Assembly (NCBI GenBank): GCA_021841935.1
Contig: JAKCDL010000001.1
Span: 133,679-197,678, forward strand
From: Actinomycetes bacterium
GTDB lineage: Bacteria; Actinomycetota; Acidimicrobiia; Acidimicrobiales; Acidimicrobiaceae
Length of the DNA: 64,000 nucleotides
Direction: 5' to 3'
Of the stretch, positions 20,563 through 29,538 are shown in pieces. A program made the position numbers and the translations under genes. Position 1 is the first letter of the stretch. Each line of letters starts with the position of its first letter. The notes under the pieces are model-generated. The model made no database searches. It was not told the origin of the DNA and saw nothing but the letters and a program-made list of their open reading frames with translations.

Positions 20563-21209
20563 GTGCAAAACCATATTCTCCGGGTTATCTATCAAAGCTT
20601 GAGAGACTAACAACCATAAATCGTGGCTTCTTCACCTATGACGAAGGAATGAAGCTCTTCGACGAGGCTCGCAGATCCATGGCAGAAGGAACAGCCTACG
20701 CCATTGAGGTAGGATCCTACTGCGGAACCTCAACCGCATTTCTCGGTCTAGCGGCAAAGGCGACCGGTGGCGTTGTTGTCTCAGTCGACCATCACTTTGG
20801 CAGCGAGGAGAATGGTCCCTCCTGGGAGAGTTTCGACAAATCTCTATTTGATCGTGAGCGTGGAACGGTGAGCACGCTAAGTCGCTTTCGCTCCATGATC
20901 CATTCGCTAGATCTTGAAGAATACATCGCACCCGTTGTAAGCACTACATCACTTGCAACAAAGTTTTTAAGAGATCGCGCTGACTTTATATTTATCGATG
21001 GGGGCCACGGCGAGGAGGTCGCCTTCAACGACTACTTCTCCTATGTGTCTCTGGTTCGTAGGGGTGGCGTACTAGCTATTCATGACGTCTTCGAAGACCC
21101 TTCGAAAGGAGGTAGACCCCCTTTCGAGATCTACACCCGGGCAGTAGCATCGGAGCAATTTACCTACATGTCAAATCTAGGTTCACTCTACTTTTTACGG
21201 CGCCGCTAG
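20559..21209 (+). CDS. Class I SAM-dependent methyltransferase (Methyltransf_24-like)
   Basis: A 216-residue Rossmann methyltransferase-like protein. The SAM loop is seen in AIEVGSYCGTSTAFLGLAA, followed by the acidic VVVSVDHHFG and the strand DFIFIDGGHGEE, and then the GGVLAIHDVFEDP segment. This DGGH/HD pattern is typical of the Methyltransf_24 and cephalosporin-hydroxylase-like group, which methylates sugars or small molecules. It overlaps the stop codon of the kinase gene by four bases and converges on the helical-repeat gene of the opposite operon, whose stop it overlaps. Substrate unknown. Confidence 0.85.
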   Translation: MSAKPYSPGYLSKLERLTTINRGFFTYDEGMKLFDEARRSMAEGTAYAIEVGSYCGTSTAFLGLAAKATGGVVVSVDHHFGSEENGPSWESFDKSLFDRERGTVSTLSRFRSMIHSLDLEEYIAPVVSTTSLATKFLRDRADFIFIDGGHGEEVAFNDYFSYVSLVRRGGVLAIHDVFEDPSKGGRPPFEIYTRAVASEQFTYMSNLGSLYFLRRR

Positions 21210-22282
21210 TAGCCAAGGCTGCACAGAGCATCTTTGAAAGAGCTAACCTTAGAGCCTCGCGAGAGCATTGCGGAGGCGATTATGACCGCGGCAGTAGTGT
21301 AGCTCGACCTCTCTTCAGGAGGGAAGGTTACTGAATATGGTTCTACAATCCCAGTTACATATCCACCGTCACTCGAACGAAATCGTCGAAGGGTCGAATA
21401 GATCTCACGGGCTACGTCTATATTACCCAAAATAAGCGCAGCAATCGCTGCTTCAGCTGTCTCCGCAGCCGTAAACCAACTATTTGAGGCTTTGCACTTG
21501 ACGCCAAAGTCGGCCTCAAAAAACTGCTTTAGTCCGATCGAAAACCTATCTGTCAACTCTTGACCGGCCCCAGGAGCTAAAGCCAAGACCGGATAGTACC
21601 AATCCATCGCCCAATCTTCTGTTGCAGCAAAATCATCATCAGTAGCCTCTTCGTAGGCTCTACGAAGCCTTGTGAGGGACAGGTTCCATGATTGAAGTTT
21701 TCTAGCGTCCAGATTGGCCACCCTGGCAAAGGCTATAGAGGCCTCGAGAGAGGTCATTATCGAACAGTTAGCCGCGCGCAGGGGTCTCCCCTTCTCTGTT
21801 CCCTCTGGCCTCATCAGGGCCGGCATTAACCCATCTTCACGTTGGATCGTAACTACATAGTCCACCGCATCGATCAGAATCTGCACGTACGGCTTCACTA
21901 GGTCGAGGCCGTATATGGACAAGAGAGCTAGCATCCCGACGCCAAGGTAGCAGATAACGTTGGGGTCACGATCGGCCTCTTTGACGCCGTTATAGAGGTA
22001 GAAGTGACAAAATGATCCATCTCTATTCTGTAGGTTCGCCAAGCCATCTAATCCGCGCACCACGGCGTTACGCCGGCCACCGATCGCCATTGCAATTACA
22101 GATTCGATATGATTCCATGGATCAATGTGGCCTCCAACGTGCCACGGAATCAACCCTGAATCAAGCTGCAGTGCCTCGATCCATCTTGCACTTTGCTCAA
22201 TCTCTGACTTCGTGATGAAAAGTTCGTCGTCTGCAAATCTATTGAACATTACCAACTCGCTACCTTCGGGCATCGGTGTCAT
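21206..22282 (-). CDS. Alpha/alpha-barrel protein, prenyltransferase/squalene-cyclase-repeat-like
   Basis: A 358-residue soluble protein made of helical hairpins, with recurring motifs like LANLQNRDGSFCHF, TIQREDGLMP and FRSSDGGYVTG (Q-x-D-G-x pattern). Such repeats occur in the prenyltransferase/squalene-oxidase superfamily and in (alpha/alpha)6 glycoside hydrolases; no catalytic DxDD motif is evident, so enzyme activity is uncertain. The start is unsure: ATG at 22282 overlaps the upstream methyltransferase by 23 bases; ATGs at 22273 and 22249 are alternatives. It is the last gene of a minus-strand operon with a methyltransferase and a GT4 glycosyltransferase, suggesting a role in modifying a surface glycan or glycolipid (inference). 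Confidence 0.75.
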   Translation of the reverse strand: MTPMPEGSELVMFNRFADDELFITKSEIEQSARWIEALQLDSGLIPWHVGGHIDPWNHIESVIAMAIGGRRNAVVRGLDGLANLQNRDGSFCHFYLYNGVKEADRDPNVICYLGVGMLALLSIYGLDLVKPYVQILIDAVDYVVTIQREDGLMPALMRPEGTEKGRPLRAANCSIMTSLEASIAFARVANLDARKLQSWNLSLTRLRRAYEEATDDDFAATEDWAMDWYYPVLALAPGAGQELTDRFSIGLKQFFEADFGVKCKASNSWFTAAETAEAAIAALILGNIDVAREIYSTLRRFRSSDGGYVTGIVEPYSVTFPPEERSSYTTAAVIIASAMLSRGSKVSSFKDALCSLGY

Positions 22283-23000
22283 CTCGCTTTAGATAGACCG
22301 AAAATGACTTACCCATGATTGGATTTAGGTACTTGGCTTCGATCTCTTCCAGCTTTGGTCGCTCGCCCATCATCACCTCAACCAACTTCGAGTGATACTT
22401 TGCAACAATTTTTCTGTTGTTGTCTTCGATTCCCAACAGAGACTTCAGCCACCAGTAGGGAGAGTGGAGGCCGTGGTGGTAACTCGCCGATACGCTCTTC
22501 AATCCGGCCGCCTTGAGTCTTTCTTTGAGCTGTGTACTTCGATAAATTCTGATATGACCGCCAGCAGCGGAGTGGTACTCCTTAGATATCGCCCAATTTA
22601 TTACTTCTCCGAAGTAACGAGGGACCGAACAAGCGGCTACGCCGTTGGGCTTTAGCACCCTTCGCACCTCTGCCATGACCATTCGATCTTCATAGATATG
22701 CTCTAAAACTTCGCTTACCAGTACCACATCGAATGAGTCGTTGGCAAAGGGCAAGAACCTTCCATCACCAAGGATCGAACTCGCCCTCTTTGACAAAGTT
22801 CCCTCTTCGAGATCGAGGTACTCTTCCGCTCCAGCGATAGCATCTTCAATCTCTAAAAGAAGATCGAGGGAGATTTCAAAGCTAATTACTTGCGCTCCAC
22901 GCGCAAGGGCTGCAATACTATGTCGGCCCCCTCCAGCTCCCAAATCGAGGACGAGGGCGCCTGATAGGTCTCCGAGGCGATCAAAGTCAAAAGTGATCAC
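22260..23000 (-). CDS. Class I SAM-dependent methyltransferase
   Basis: A 246-residue methyltransferase. Motif I is VLDLGAGGGRHSIAAL, motif II VISFEISLDLL, and the FDVVLVSEVLEHIYEDR and RRVLKPNGVAACSVPRYF segments are the Methyltransf_11 motifs. A C-terminal helical extension carries the substrate site. The start is GTG at 23000, three bases after the glycosyltransferase stop, with AGGGATTAG serving as ribosome site. It overlaps the next gene and lies within a five-gene minus-strand run. A sugar or lipid acceptor is likely from context only. Confidence 0.88.
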   Translation of the reverse strand: MITFDFDRLGDLSGALVLDLGAGGGRHSIAALARGAQVISFEISLDLLLEIEDAIAGAEEYLDLEEGTLSKRASSILGDGRFLPFANDSFDVVLVSEVLEHIYEDRMVMAEVRRVLKPNGVAACSVPRYFGEVINWAISKEYHSAAGGHIRIYRSTQLKERLKAAGLKSVSASYHHGLHSPYWWLKSLLGIEDNNRKIVAKYHSKLVEVMMGERPKLEEIEAKYLNPIMGKSFSVYLKRDDTDARR

Positions 23001-23003
23001 GAA

Positions 23004-24296
23004 CTAATCCCTTATCACTTCAACATCATCGTTATAGTTTTCGTCTCGGTCGAGCATTCGAGAGTAGATCTTCTCGACCTTCTCGGCGCAGCGATCCCAC
23101 GTGTACCGTTCATAGACTCGATCTAAGCCATTTGCCGCTAAGCGATCTCGAAGTTCAGGATTATCAAGTAGCTCCTTGATGGCATTCGCGAGAGCTACTT
23201 CATCACGAGTCGGTACTAAAAGAGCGCAACCTCCATCGACGCCGACTACCTCGGGTATAGCTCCACCGAAGGTAGCCACCAAAGGAACTCCGCATGCCAT
23301 CGCTTCTATTGAAGGAAATGAAAATCCTTCGTAGATACTTGGCACAACAGCTACGGTCGACTCTGAATAGAGCCTGACCATCTCCTCCTGAGTCACGCGA
23401 CCTACAAAGTCAAATACCGTATCAAGGCCATTCGCGGCCACAAATCTATGCACTTCGCTGTCGCCCCTTGGGGTTCCTAGAACCTTTACTTCTAGTTCAG
23501 GGTATTCATCTTTTAGAATCAATGCGGCTTTGGCCAAATATATCAAGCCCTTCAAAACAACGTCGGCACTCGACGTTGTTACGATTCGAAACTTCCTTCG
23601 GTTCACGCCATCGATAGGGTGAAAGATCTTGGTATCAACTCCAACGTGAACGACATCAATCACGTCGCCTCTAGCCCCCATCTCATCGACGATGTCTTTC
23701 TTAGATGTCTCAGAGACGGTAATAATCTGTTGAGCTCGGCGTGCCGCGCGAACCTGAGATCTCACGAATCCATACCATCGCCATACACCAAACTTCTTGA
23801 CCACCCCATGAGCCGAAGCAAGGTCAAGACGACGATCCACAGTTATGGGGTGGTGTATGGCAGTCACTACAGGCTTGGATCTTTTGCCAATTCGCGTCAA
23901 AGTTGAATTCAACGACTGGTTGTCGTGGATAATGTCAAATTCATCCAACCGTGGAAGTAGATACCTTCGCAACCGAAGGCCGAAGGCTTTAGGCTCACAG
24001 AAGGATCCACCCAACGTCAACAAAAACTCATAAAGATCAGCAATGTTGTTTATCTCGGATAGTCGAGGGATCCGAATAGAGTCTCCATCGCGATACACAT
24101 CTAGAGACTCGACCTTTACAAGTTCACACCGATCGTCTAACTCAGGGTACGGAGGTCCTGAAAAGACAGTCACTTCATGACCCCTATCTGCTAACGCAGC
24201 CGTCATGTACTTTGTGTAGACACCCTGCCCGCCTGAGTATGGATTTCCTCTGTAAATGCAAAATGCAATCTTTAATTTTTTGTCTTCAACCGCCAA
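23004..24296 (-). CDS. GT4-family glycosyltransferase
   Basis: A 430-residue GT-B glycosyltransferase. The N-terminal domain has the Gly-rich RGNPYSGGQGVYTKYM loop and the C-terminal domain the GT4 signature VVPSIYEGFSFPSIEAMACG with EGFSFP..EA (the E-x7-E motif), which binds the nucleotide sugar. It should act at the cytoplasmic face of the membrane, possibly with UDP- or GDP-sugars. The TTG start lies inside the 3' end of the NRAMP-like gene (overlap 11 bases), indicating translational coupling. It is followed closely by a methyltransferase and a helical-repeat protein. Confidence 0.92.
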   Translation of the reverse strand: MAVEDKKLKIAFCIYRGNPYSGGQGVYTKYMTAALADRGHEVTVFSGPPYPELDDRCELVKVESLDVYRDGDSIRIPRLSEINNIADLYEFLLTLGGSFCEPKAFGLRLRRYLLPRLDEFDIIHDNQSLNSTLTRIGKRSKPVVTAIHHPITVDRRLDLASAHGVVKKFGVWRWYGFVRSQVRAARRAQQIITVSETSKKDIVDEMGARGDVIDVVHVGVDTKIFHPIDGVNRRKFRIVTTSSADVVLKGLIYLAKAALILKDEYPELEVKVLGTPRGDSEVHRFVAANGLDTVFDFVGRVTQEEMVRLYSESTVAVVPSIYEGFSFPSIEAMACGVPLVATFGGAIPEVVGVDGGCALLVPTRDEVALANAIKELLDNPELRDRLAANGLDRVYERYTWDRCAEKVEKIYSRMLDRDENYNDDVEVIRD

Positions 24297-25569
24297 TATG
24301 TAACCAACCCAAGACGCTTTGAACTAACAATACTAATGAAAGTATCGAAATGCTCACCACAACTATGGTTGCAACAGTTCTAAAGGCCGGAGTATTTGCG
24401 CGATCGCCAAGAATCGAAGATTTATTTGCAAGTTTTAGGATAAAGGCGAGGATGATAGGGGTAACGAGCCCCTGGAGCACCTGAGCAAAGACTAGGAATG
24501 TAATTAGGTTCGACGGGAGAAGTGCCACCACCGCTCCAATAACGATCTGCGCTGTAAAGATCCCAACAAAGACCGGTGCATCCCTAAACGAGCTCGAGAC
24601 ACTTCGTTCGTATCCGATCGCCTCGGCTAAGGCATACGAAGTCGAAAGGGGTACGACGGCCGCAGCAAGGGCAGAGGCCCCCAATAGCCCCGCCGCAAAT
24701 AGGTACACGTCAAAACTTCCCGCGACTGGCTTTAGCGCCGATGCAGCTTGCTGTGCCGAGGCTAGTGGCCCCGTTCCGCCAATAACTGCCGCAGTTGCGA
24801 TAATCATAAAGATCGAAATCACGTTGGCAAAGACAGCTCCACCTACGGCATCAAATCTCTCCAAAGAGTACTCATCGGGCTTCACGCCACGATCAACGAC
24901 TCCTGATGCCGCGTACAACTGCATATAGGGCGAGATCGTAGTTCCAATCAATCCAACAGCTAAGTAGATATAGCTCTTAGAGAGGATGAAGTGAGGCACT
25001 ACAAGATTTGACGCAACCGTAGAGACACTTGGGTGAGAAATTATGGCGGCCACGGGATAGGCGAAGAAGGCGAGTGACAGTATCAGGAAGACTCGCTCGG
25101 CATACTTATAAGAACCTAATAAAACTAACGCCCATATGGCTACAGCCGCAATCGGAATAGAGATGTATCGAGAGATTCCAAATAGGCCAAAGGATGCACC
25201 GATTCCCGCAAATTCTGAGACTACCAAGCCAAGATTCGTAACAGTTAGCGCAGTCATCGCTAAGGCGGTCATACGGATCGAAAACTCTTCGCGGATCAAT
25301 GAGGCTAGCCCTTTACCGGAAAAGGTTCCAAGGCGAGCGGCCATCTCTTGAACGACTATCAATCCAACGGTCACCAAAACCATGAAAAAGAGGGTCTTGT
25401 ATCCATACTGCGAACCGGCTGAGGCGTAGGTGATTACACCACCAGCGTCATTTCCAGCATTTGCTGCAATCAATCCAGGCCCCAAAGCAGCTAAGTAAGC
25501 GAGAGTAGAAAATCTTTTGGGACGTATTCCCTTAGCCTTTGAAGCGATATTCAAATTCAATTCAACCAC
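24286..25569 (-). CDS. NRAMP-related divalent metal (probably Mg2+) transporter
   Basis: A 427-residue polytopic protein with about 11 transmembrane helices of the SLC11/NRAMP fold. The first helix reads LGPGLIAANAGNDAGGVIT, where the classical Mn/Fe motif DPGN is replaced by NDAGG, and helix six reads GTTISPYMQLYAA instead of the MPH-containing motif of true manganese transporters. Such replacements mark NRAMP-related magnesium transporters (known for a branch of the family; here inferred). The gene upstream encodes a soluble MgtE-N/CBS protein, which supports a Mg2+ role. It is preceded by that gene by 12 bases and overlaps the glycosyltransferase gene downstream. Confidence 0.88.
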   Translation of the reverse strand: MVELNLNIASKAKGIRPKRFSTLAYLAALGPGLIAANAGNDAGGVITYASAGSQYGYKTLFFMVLVTVGLIVVQEMAARLGTFSGKGLASLIREEFSIRMTALAMTALTVTNLGLVVSEFAGIGASFGLFGISRYISIPIAAVAIWALVLLGSYKYAERVFLILSLAFFAYPVAAIISHPSVSTVASNLVVPHFILSKSYIYLAVGLIGTTISPYMQLYAASGVVDRGVKPDEYSLERFDAVGGAVFANVISIFMIIATAAVIGGTGPLASAQQAASALKPVAGSFDVYLFAAGLLGASALAAAVVPLSTSYALAEAIGYERSVSSSFRDAPVFVGIFTAQIVIGAVVALLPSNLITFLVFAQVLQGLVTPIILAFILKLANKSSILGDRANTPAFRTVATIVVVSISILSLVLLVQSVLGWLHIGG

Positions 25570-25581
25570 ACCTTAGAAGTC

Positions 25582-26934
25582 TTACGAAAGGAGCCTTGGG
25601 AAGCGGAAGCGACGCTCCTCGGGGATTATGGCATCTATTACGTCGTCAGCGAGGATGCGACCGACCGCGACCCCATCTTCAAGGACGATGACGCTTGATC
25701 GGCGAGACGAGGTAAGAACTTCGACGATTCTGTCAATGTCATCATCGACATTTACGGTCTGAGAATCTTCATCTTCAACGTCGTTTATCAACGAAGAGAT
25801 CGATGCAGTAGCGTCTTTCGCTACTAGTAGGTCAAAGAGGGGAATATCAGCAACGTAGTTGCCATCTTCGTCTACGACTACAACTGCATCGATATCAGAG
25901 CGATGCTCGGCATTTTCTCGCAAGCTATTTATAACGTCGCTGATCGACTCTCCCATAGGTACTTCAATTAGCGAAGTGGTCATCATTCCACCAGCGGTAT
26001 CCTCTTCATAGTCGATCAAATCTTCGAGATCCGCTGCCTTTTCAGGATCCATAAGATCGAGGATCTCTTGGCGCTTTTCATCCTCTAGGTCACGTAGCGC
26101 CTCCGCAGCCTCATCTGGTTCCATATTTTCAACTATGTCAGCGGCAATCTCAGGATCGCTTTGATTTATGATGACTTCGATATCCTCGCTGTCCATCTCT
26201 TCGATAGCGTCGGCCACGACCTCTGCGCCTAGCGCCTCAATGAGGCCATCGCGTTCTTTTCTATCCAGGTCCGAGAGAAGATCGGCTAGCTCCGATGGGC
26301 GAAGCCTCCGAATTCCGCCACTGGAACGTGAGGCACGCAATTTAACTGAACCAGAAGATTCGTCGAAGGCCGCTACGTCTCCCCAGTCGATGACCCGCTT
26401 TGGCTTAGCTTGCGCCCGTATTCGTCGCATCATCAAACGCCGTAGCAGTGCAGAGACGCCAACTTCCACACCTACCAAGCGCAAGGCTCCTAGGGCGTGG
26501 GCCACGTAAAGCTCTGAGGCCCGAATAACTTGAACGCCTTCGACGTCGACGAGTTGGTGATCTAGGACCTCTTTGCCTAAGATCACCTCTCCGGCTCGCT
26601 TTGCGAAGTCCCGAAGGTCGACCTTCGCAGACCGAAGTGTTATCTGGCTCGCACCAAGGATCTCAACCTTGTCGATATCGATAAAGGCCCTACGTCGCCC
26701 AACCCTAACTATTAGGCCAGTAAGTGGTGGGTAGTCGACGACCTCTGACCAGCGGGCTACGATGTCGTCGACCTTGCCAATTTCGCCGCCAAATTGATTC
26801 TTGACGGTAATACCAATTAGGCCACTCAAAGGAACGATAGAGGAGCGAATTTCTGCAATAGCTAAGACGCGGCGCGCCCTTGCCAAGCGGAGACGATTTA
26901 GGCGTTCGGACGGCTGTAGTTGTGTCCTATTCAT
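25582..26934 (-). CDS. Soluble MgtE-N / CBS-domain protein, putative Mg2+ sensor for the NRAMP-like transporter
   Basis: A 450-residue acidic protein without membrane helices. The N-terminal half has PRC-barrel-like beta segments (GITVKNQFGGEIGKVDDIV; DHQLVDVEGVQVIRASELYV). From about 210 comes an MgtE_N superhelix (LRPSELADLLSDL ... VVADAIEEMDSEDIEVII ... MEPDEAAEALRDL), and then a CBS pair (DTAGGMMTTSLIEVPM onward) to the end. In MgtE these cytosolic parts sense Mg2+ and gate the channel; here the channel domain is absent and a separate NRAMP-like gene follows 12 bases later. The ATG is preceded by GGAGGTGTAACG. It is the first gene of the five-gene minus-strand operon. Confidence 0.9.
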   Translation of the reverse strand: MNRTQLQPSERLNRLRLARARRVLAIAEIRSSIVPLSGLIGITVKNQFGGEIGKVDDIVARWSEVVDYPPLTGLIVRVGRRRAFIDIDKVEILGASQITLRSAKVDLRDFAKRAGEVILGKEVLDHQLVDVEGVQVIRASELYVAHALGALRLVGVEVGVSALLRRLMMRRIRAQAKPKRVIDWGDVAAFDESSGSVKLRASRSSGGIRRLRPSELADLLSDLDRKERDGLIEALGAEVVADAIEEMDSEDIEVIINQSDPEIAADIVENMEPDEAAEALRDLEDEKRQEILDLMDPEKAADLEDLIDYEEDTAGGMMTTSLIEVPMGESISDVINSLRENAEHRSDIDAVVVVDEDGNYVADIPLFDLLVAKDATASISSLINDVEDEDSQTVNVDDDIDRIVEVLTSSRRSSVIVLEDGVAVGRILADDVIDAIIPEERRFRFPRLLS

Positions 26935-27148
26935 CGTTACACCTCCGTCGTATCGTGGCTATTCTCTAGCGATCCTCGGTCTTAGACCCAACAATTAAAG
27001 TCCTGCTATGCCCCTCTGGAACATCTGTATGCGCCAATGCGGATTGCAGTGACGAATATAAGTTAACTTGTGCAACCGAAAATAAGGTGCCGAAAACAGC
27101 CAATTAGCGATAATTTTGCGCTTAGTTAAACTCGCGTTTACGAAAAAC

Positions 27149-27856
27149 CTAGGGCCGACGAGCCTTTATGATTCCGGCTTCCGCCACGATCCGTTCGACC
27201 TCGATGTCAACGAATCCAGCTTGGCGAAGAAGGTCGGTCCAAGCCTGCTGTGAGATCGGCTTTTCTTGGAAACGGAACATGTAACGGAAACCGTTCTTCA
27301 CGATCCTCCAATATCCGCCCAAACCCATCTTAGCCATCTGTTTGACCTTATCAGCGATGACTTTGCGATCTTCAGAGGTACCTCCACGACCAAACATCAT
27401 GTCACCGAAGATAAGCTCGCCACCGGGCTTCAACCACCTAAAAGCATCGTGAGCAAAGGCCATCTTTTCCTTATCGCTCAAGTGATGGAGTACGTAGTTT
27501 GATACGAGAAGGTCGACCGAACCATTTGATACTCCGTACTCTTGCACGGAGCCAACGGCCGCCTCAATATTTGAAATCCCTAAGTTCGCGAGCTTGTCCC
27601 GTAAAAGATCGATCATCTTGGGCGCGATATCTAAAGCAATGACCTTTGAGACGTGGCTAGCAAGGGGTATTGAAAGTTGCCCAGAGCCACAACCTAAATC
27701 AACCGCTAGGCATTCTGGGCGGTCGCCGACTCTTTCAACAAGCAGGTCAACTACCCTTTGTAAACCAGGATTTTGCATCTCATCCCAAGAGGTAGCGCGA
27801 CGCGACCAAACAATCCGCTGTAGCGTTAGACCTAGCTTTTCCTTGGTATTTGGCAA
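27149..27856 (-). CDS. Class I SAM-dependent methyltransferase (UbiE/Methyltransf_11-like)
   Basis: A methyltransferase with motif I AVDLGCGSGQLSIPLA, acidic VIALDIAPKMIDLL, the segment SVDLLVSNYVLHHLSDKEK and LKPGGELIFGDMMFG. A longer open frame runs to 28108 but overlaps moaC. I choose the TTG at 27856 (protein MPNTKEKLGL, about 235 residues), because AAAGAGGT lies seven bases before it and it leaves moaC intact; the true start could also be one of the GTGs slightly upstream. It is the last gene after moeA-moaA-moaC. The substrate is unknown; a role in molybdopterin cofactor is not implied by its motifs. Confidence 0.8.
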   Translation of the reverse strand: MPNTKEKLGLTLQRIVWSRRATSWDEMQNPGLQRVVDLLVERVGDRPECLAVDLGCGSGQLSIPLASHVSKVIALDIAPKMIDLLRDKLANLGISNIEAAVGSVQEYGVSNGSVDLLVSNYVLHHLSDKEKMAFAHDAFRWLKPGGELIFGDMMFGRGGTSEDRKVIADKVKQMAKMGLGGYWRIVKNGFRYMFRFQEKPISQQAWTDLLRQAGFVDIEVERIVAEAGIIKARRP

Positions 27857-27954
27857 AATAAAACCTCTTTGGAGAGTAGCATCGGAGCTCACGTAGCCAC
27901 CGACGCACTTAAACACAGCCTTAAAGATTAGTTTCTCGAAGGCAATTGCCCCAC

Positions 27955-28461
27955 TTAGAAGAGGGGTTCTTCCAAATTCTCGTGGCCAGGTCTCTTCCAA
28001 ACACCCGACTTGCCACCAATCTTCTCCCAAAGGGCTAAATCGGTTACGGTCATCGAACGATCGATCGACTTGCACATATCGTAGATGGTAAGAGCGGCGA
28101 CCGAACAACAGGTCAGCGCTTCCATCTCGACGCCAGTTCTATCTACAGTCTCAACCTGTGCTTCAACGTCAACGTAGTCGTCGCCTATTTGAAAGTTAAC
28201 ATAGACCGAACCAACCAAGAGAGGGTGGCAAAGTGGAATAAGTTCAGCGGTCCGCTTTGCAGCTTGAATTCCAGCGATTCGAGCAGCACCTAGAACGTCG
28301 CCCTTATTTATAGCGTTAGTCGCTACCTTGGCCGTCGTCTCTGGCTTCATGGTTACCCTACAACGAGCCACCGCACGCCTATGCGTGGGCTCCTTTGGCG
28401 TTACATCAACCATGCGGGCGCGACCAAGTGGATCTAGATGTGTTAATCCTGAATCAGACAT
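27955..28461 (-). CDS. moaC: Cyclic pyranopterin monophosphate synthase MoaC
   Basis: MoaC converts the MoaA product (3',8-cyclo-GTP) to cyclic pyranopterin monophosphate in molybdenum cofactor synthesis. The 168 residues are full length: N-terminal [20 protein letters not shown], the [15 protein letters not shown] segment, and [20 protein letters not shown] with the catalytic C-terminal Lys-containing DMCKSIDR. The ATG follows moaA by about 40 bases on the same strand. moeA and moaA lie upstream, so this is a cofactor operon. Confidence 0.97.
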   Translation of the reverse strand: MSDSGLTHLDPLGRARMVDVTPKEPTHRRAVARCRVTMKPETTAKVATNAINKGDVLGAARIAGIQAAKRTAELIPLCHPLLVGSVYVNFQIGDDYVDVEAQVETVDRTGVEMEALTCCSVAALTIYDMCKSIDRSMTVTDLALWEKIGGKSGVWKRPGHENLEEPLF

Positions 28462-28501
28462 ACATTAAACATTAGAGGCAAAAGCAGCTTTAGAGTTGCA
28501 G

Positions 28502-29506
28502 TTATCCGCCAATCTGGCTCATACTTCGCTTCGGACGAAGGAAATTGACATTTCCGATAGAATGACCACGCCATTTATCGCCAACTGCGCGTTCTATCAC
28601 TGCATAGATTTCGTCGTCGCCAGCCCCAGAACGAAGAAGCTTTCGGAGGTCGTACTCCTCGACCGAAAAGAGACAGTTTCGCAGTTGACCCTCTGCCGTC
28701 AGACGAATGCGGTCACAAGAGTCGCAGAATGGCTTAGTTACCGTAGGAATGACGCCAAACTCGAGGTCCATATCAGAAAATACATATCTTGAGGCAGGGT
28801 CGGATCCATTATCAATCTGTACCAAATCGTACCTTTGTGCTATCTGATCGACGATTTCATCAGAAGGCACAACGAGGTCGTTATTCCAAATATCATCACC
28901 ATCAAGCGGCATGAACTCGATAAACCTTACGTTCAATTGATTTTGGCGACCAAATTCGATAAAGTCCAAGATCTCGTCGTCGTTTTTACCTCGCATCACG
29001 ACATTGTTGATCTTCAACTTCGTAAACCCCGCCGCTTGAGCTGCTTTGATTCCCTCGATTACTTTATCGAATTGATCGCGCCGCGTAATCTCTGCAAAGC
29101 GACCACGATCAAGGGTGTCAAGAGAGATATTCAACCTACCTAGACCGGCCTCTTTCAAATCAATTGCTTGGTGCGCCAGCGTTGCCCCATTGGTTGTCAT
29201 GGCCAAGTCGAGTGGCTCACCATTAGGACGCCTTATCGCCGCTAACCGCTCGACAAGCCTCACCAACTGAGAACGCATAGTCGGCTCGCCACCGGTAAGT
29301 CTGATCCCGTTGAAGTCATATCGATCGACTACAAGTCGTGCCAACCGTTCAATCTCTTCGAAGGTCAATATTTCATCGCGCGGAACCCATTGCATTCCTT
29401 CGGCTGGCATGCAATATTGACATCGAAAGTTACATCGATCGGTAATAGAGATTCGCAGGTCGCGAACTCGCCGTCCATAATTATCTACTAATTCCACTAC
29501 GACCAT
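28502..29506 (-). CDS. moaA: GTP 3',8-cyclase MoaA (radical SAM)
   Basis: MoaA is a radical SAM enzyme that rearranges GTP in the first step of molybdenum cofactor synthesis. The N-terminal [4Fe-4S] motif CNFRCQYC (Cys25, 29, 32) and the C-terminal cluster ligands in KPFCDSCDRIRL and LRNCLFS are present, and the protein ends in the essential Gly-Gly (SQIGG). At 334 residues it is full length. It lies between moeA and moaC on the same strand. The start used is ATG at 29506; a GTG three codons downstream is possible. Confidence 0.97.
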   Translation of the reverse strand: MVVVELVDNYGRRVRDLRISITDRCNFRCQYCMPAEGMQWVPRDEILTFEEIERLARLVVDRYDFNGIRLTGGEPTMRSQLVRLVERLAAIRRPNGEPLDLAMTTNGATLAHQAIDLKEAGLGRLNISLDTLDRGRFAEITRRDQFDKVIEGIKAAQAAGFTKLKINNVVMRGKNDDEILDFIEFGRQNQLNVRFIEFMPLDGDDIWNNDLVVPSDEIVDQIAQRYDLVQIDNGSDPASRYVFSDMDLEFGVIPTVTKPFCDSCDRIRLTAEGQLRNCLFSVEEYDLRKLLRSGAGDDEIYAVIERAVGDKWRGHSIGNVNFLRPKRSMSQIGG

Positions 29507-29538
29507 CCAATAGCTTTAGTCGTTCGATCCGCTATAGC

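Noticed and set aside
26935-27148. Possible Mg2+ riboswitch upstream of the MgtE-N/CBS gene
   Set aside because: I looked for M-box-like or other leader structure in the 214-base gap and could not identify conserved stems; only the strong ribosome site is clear.
27149-28108. Extended 319-residue start for the methyltransferase
   Set aside because: The extension overlaps moaC by about 150 bases in another frame; a TTG with a good ribosome site at 27856 gives a normal-length enzyme.
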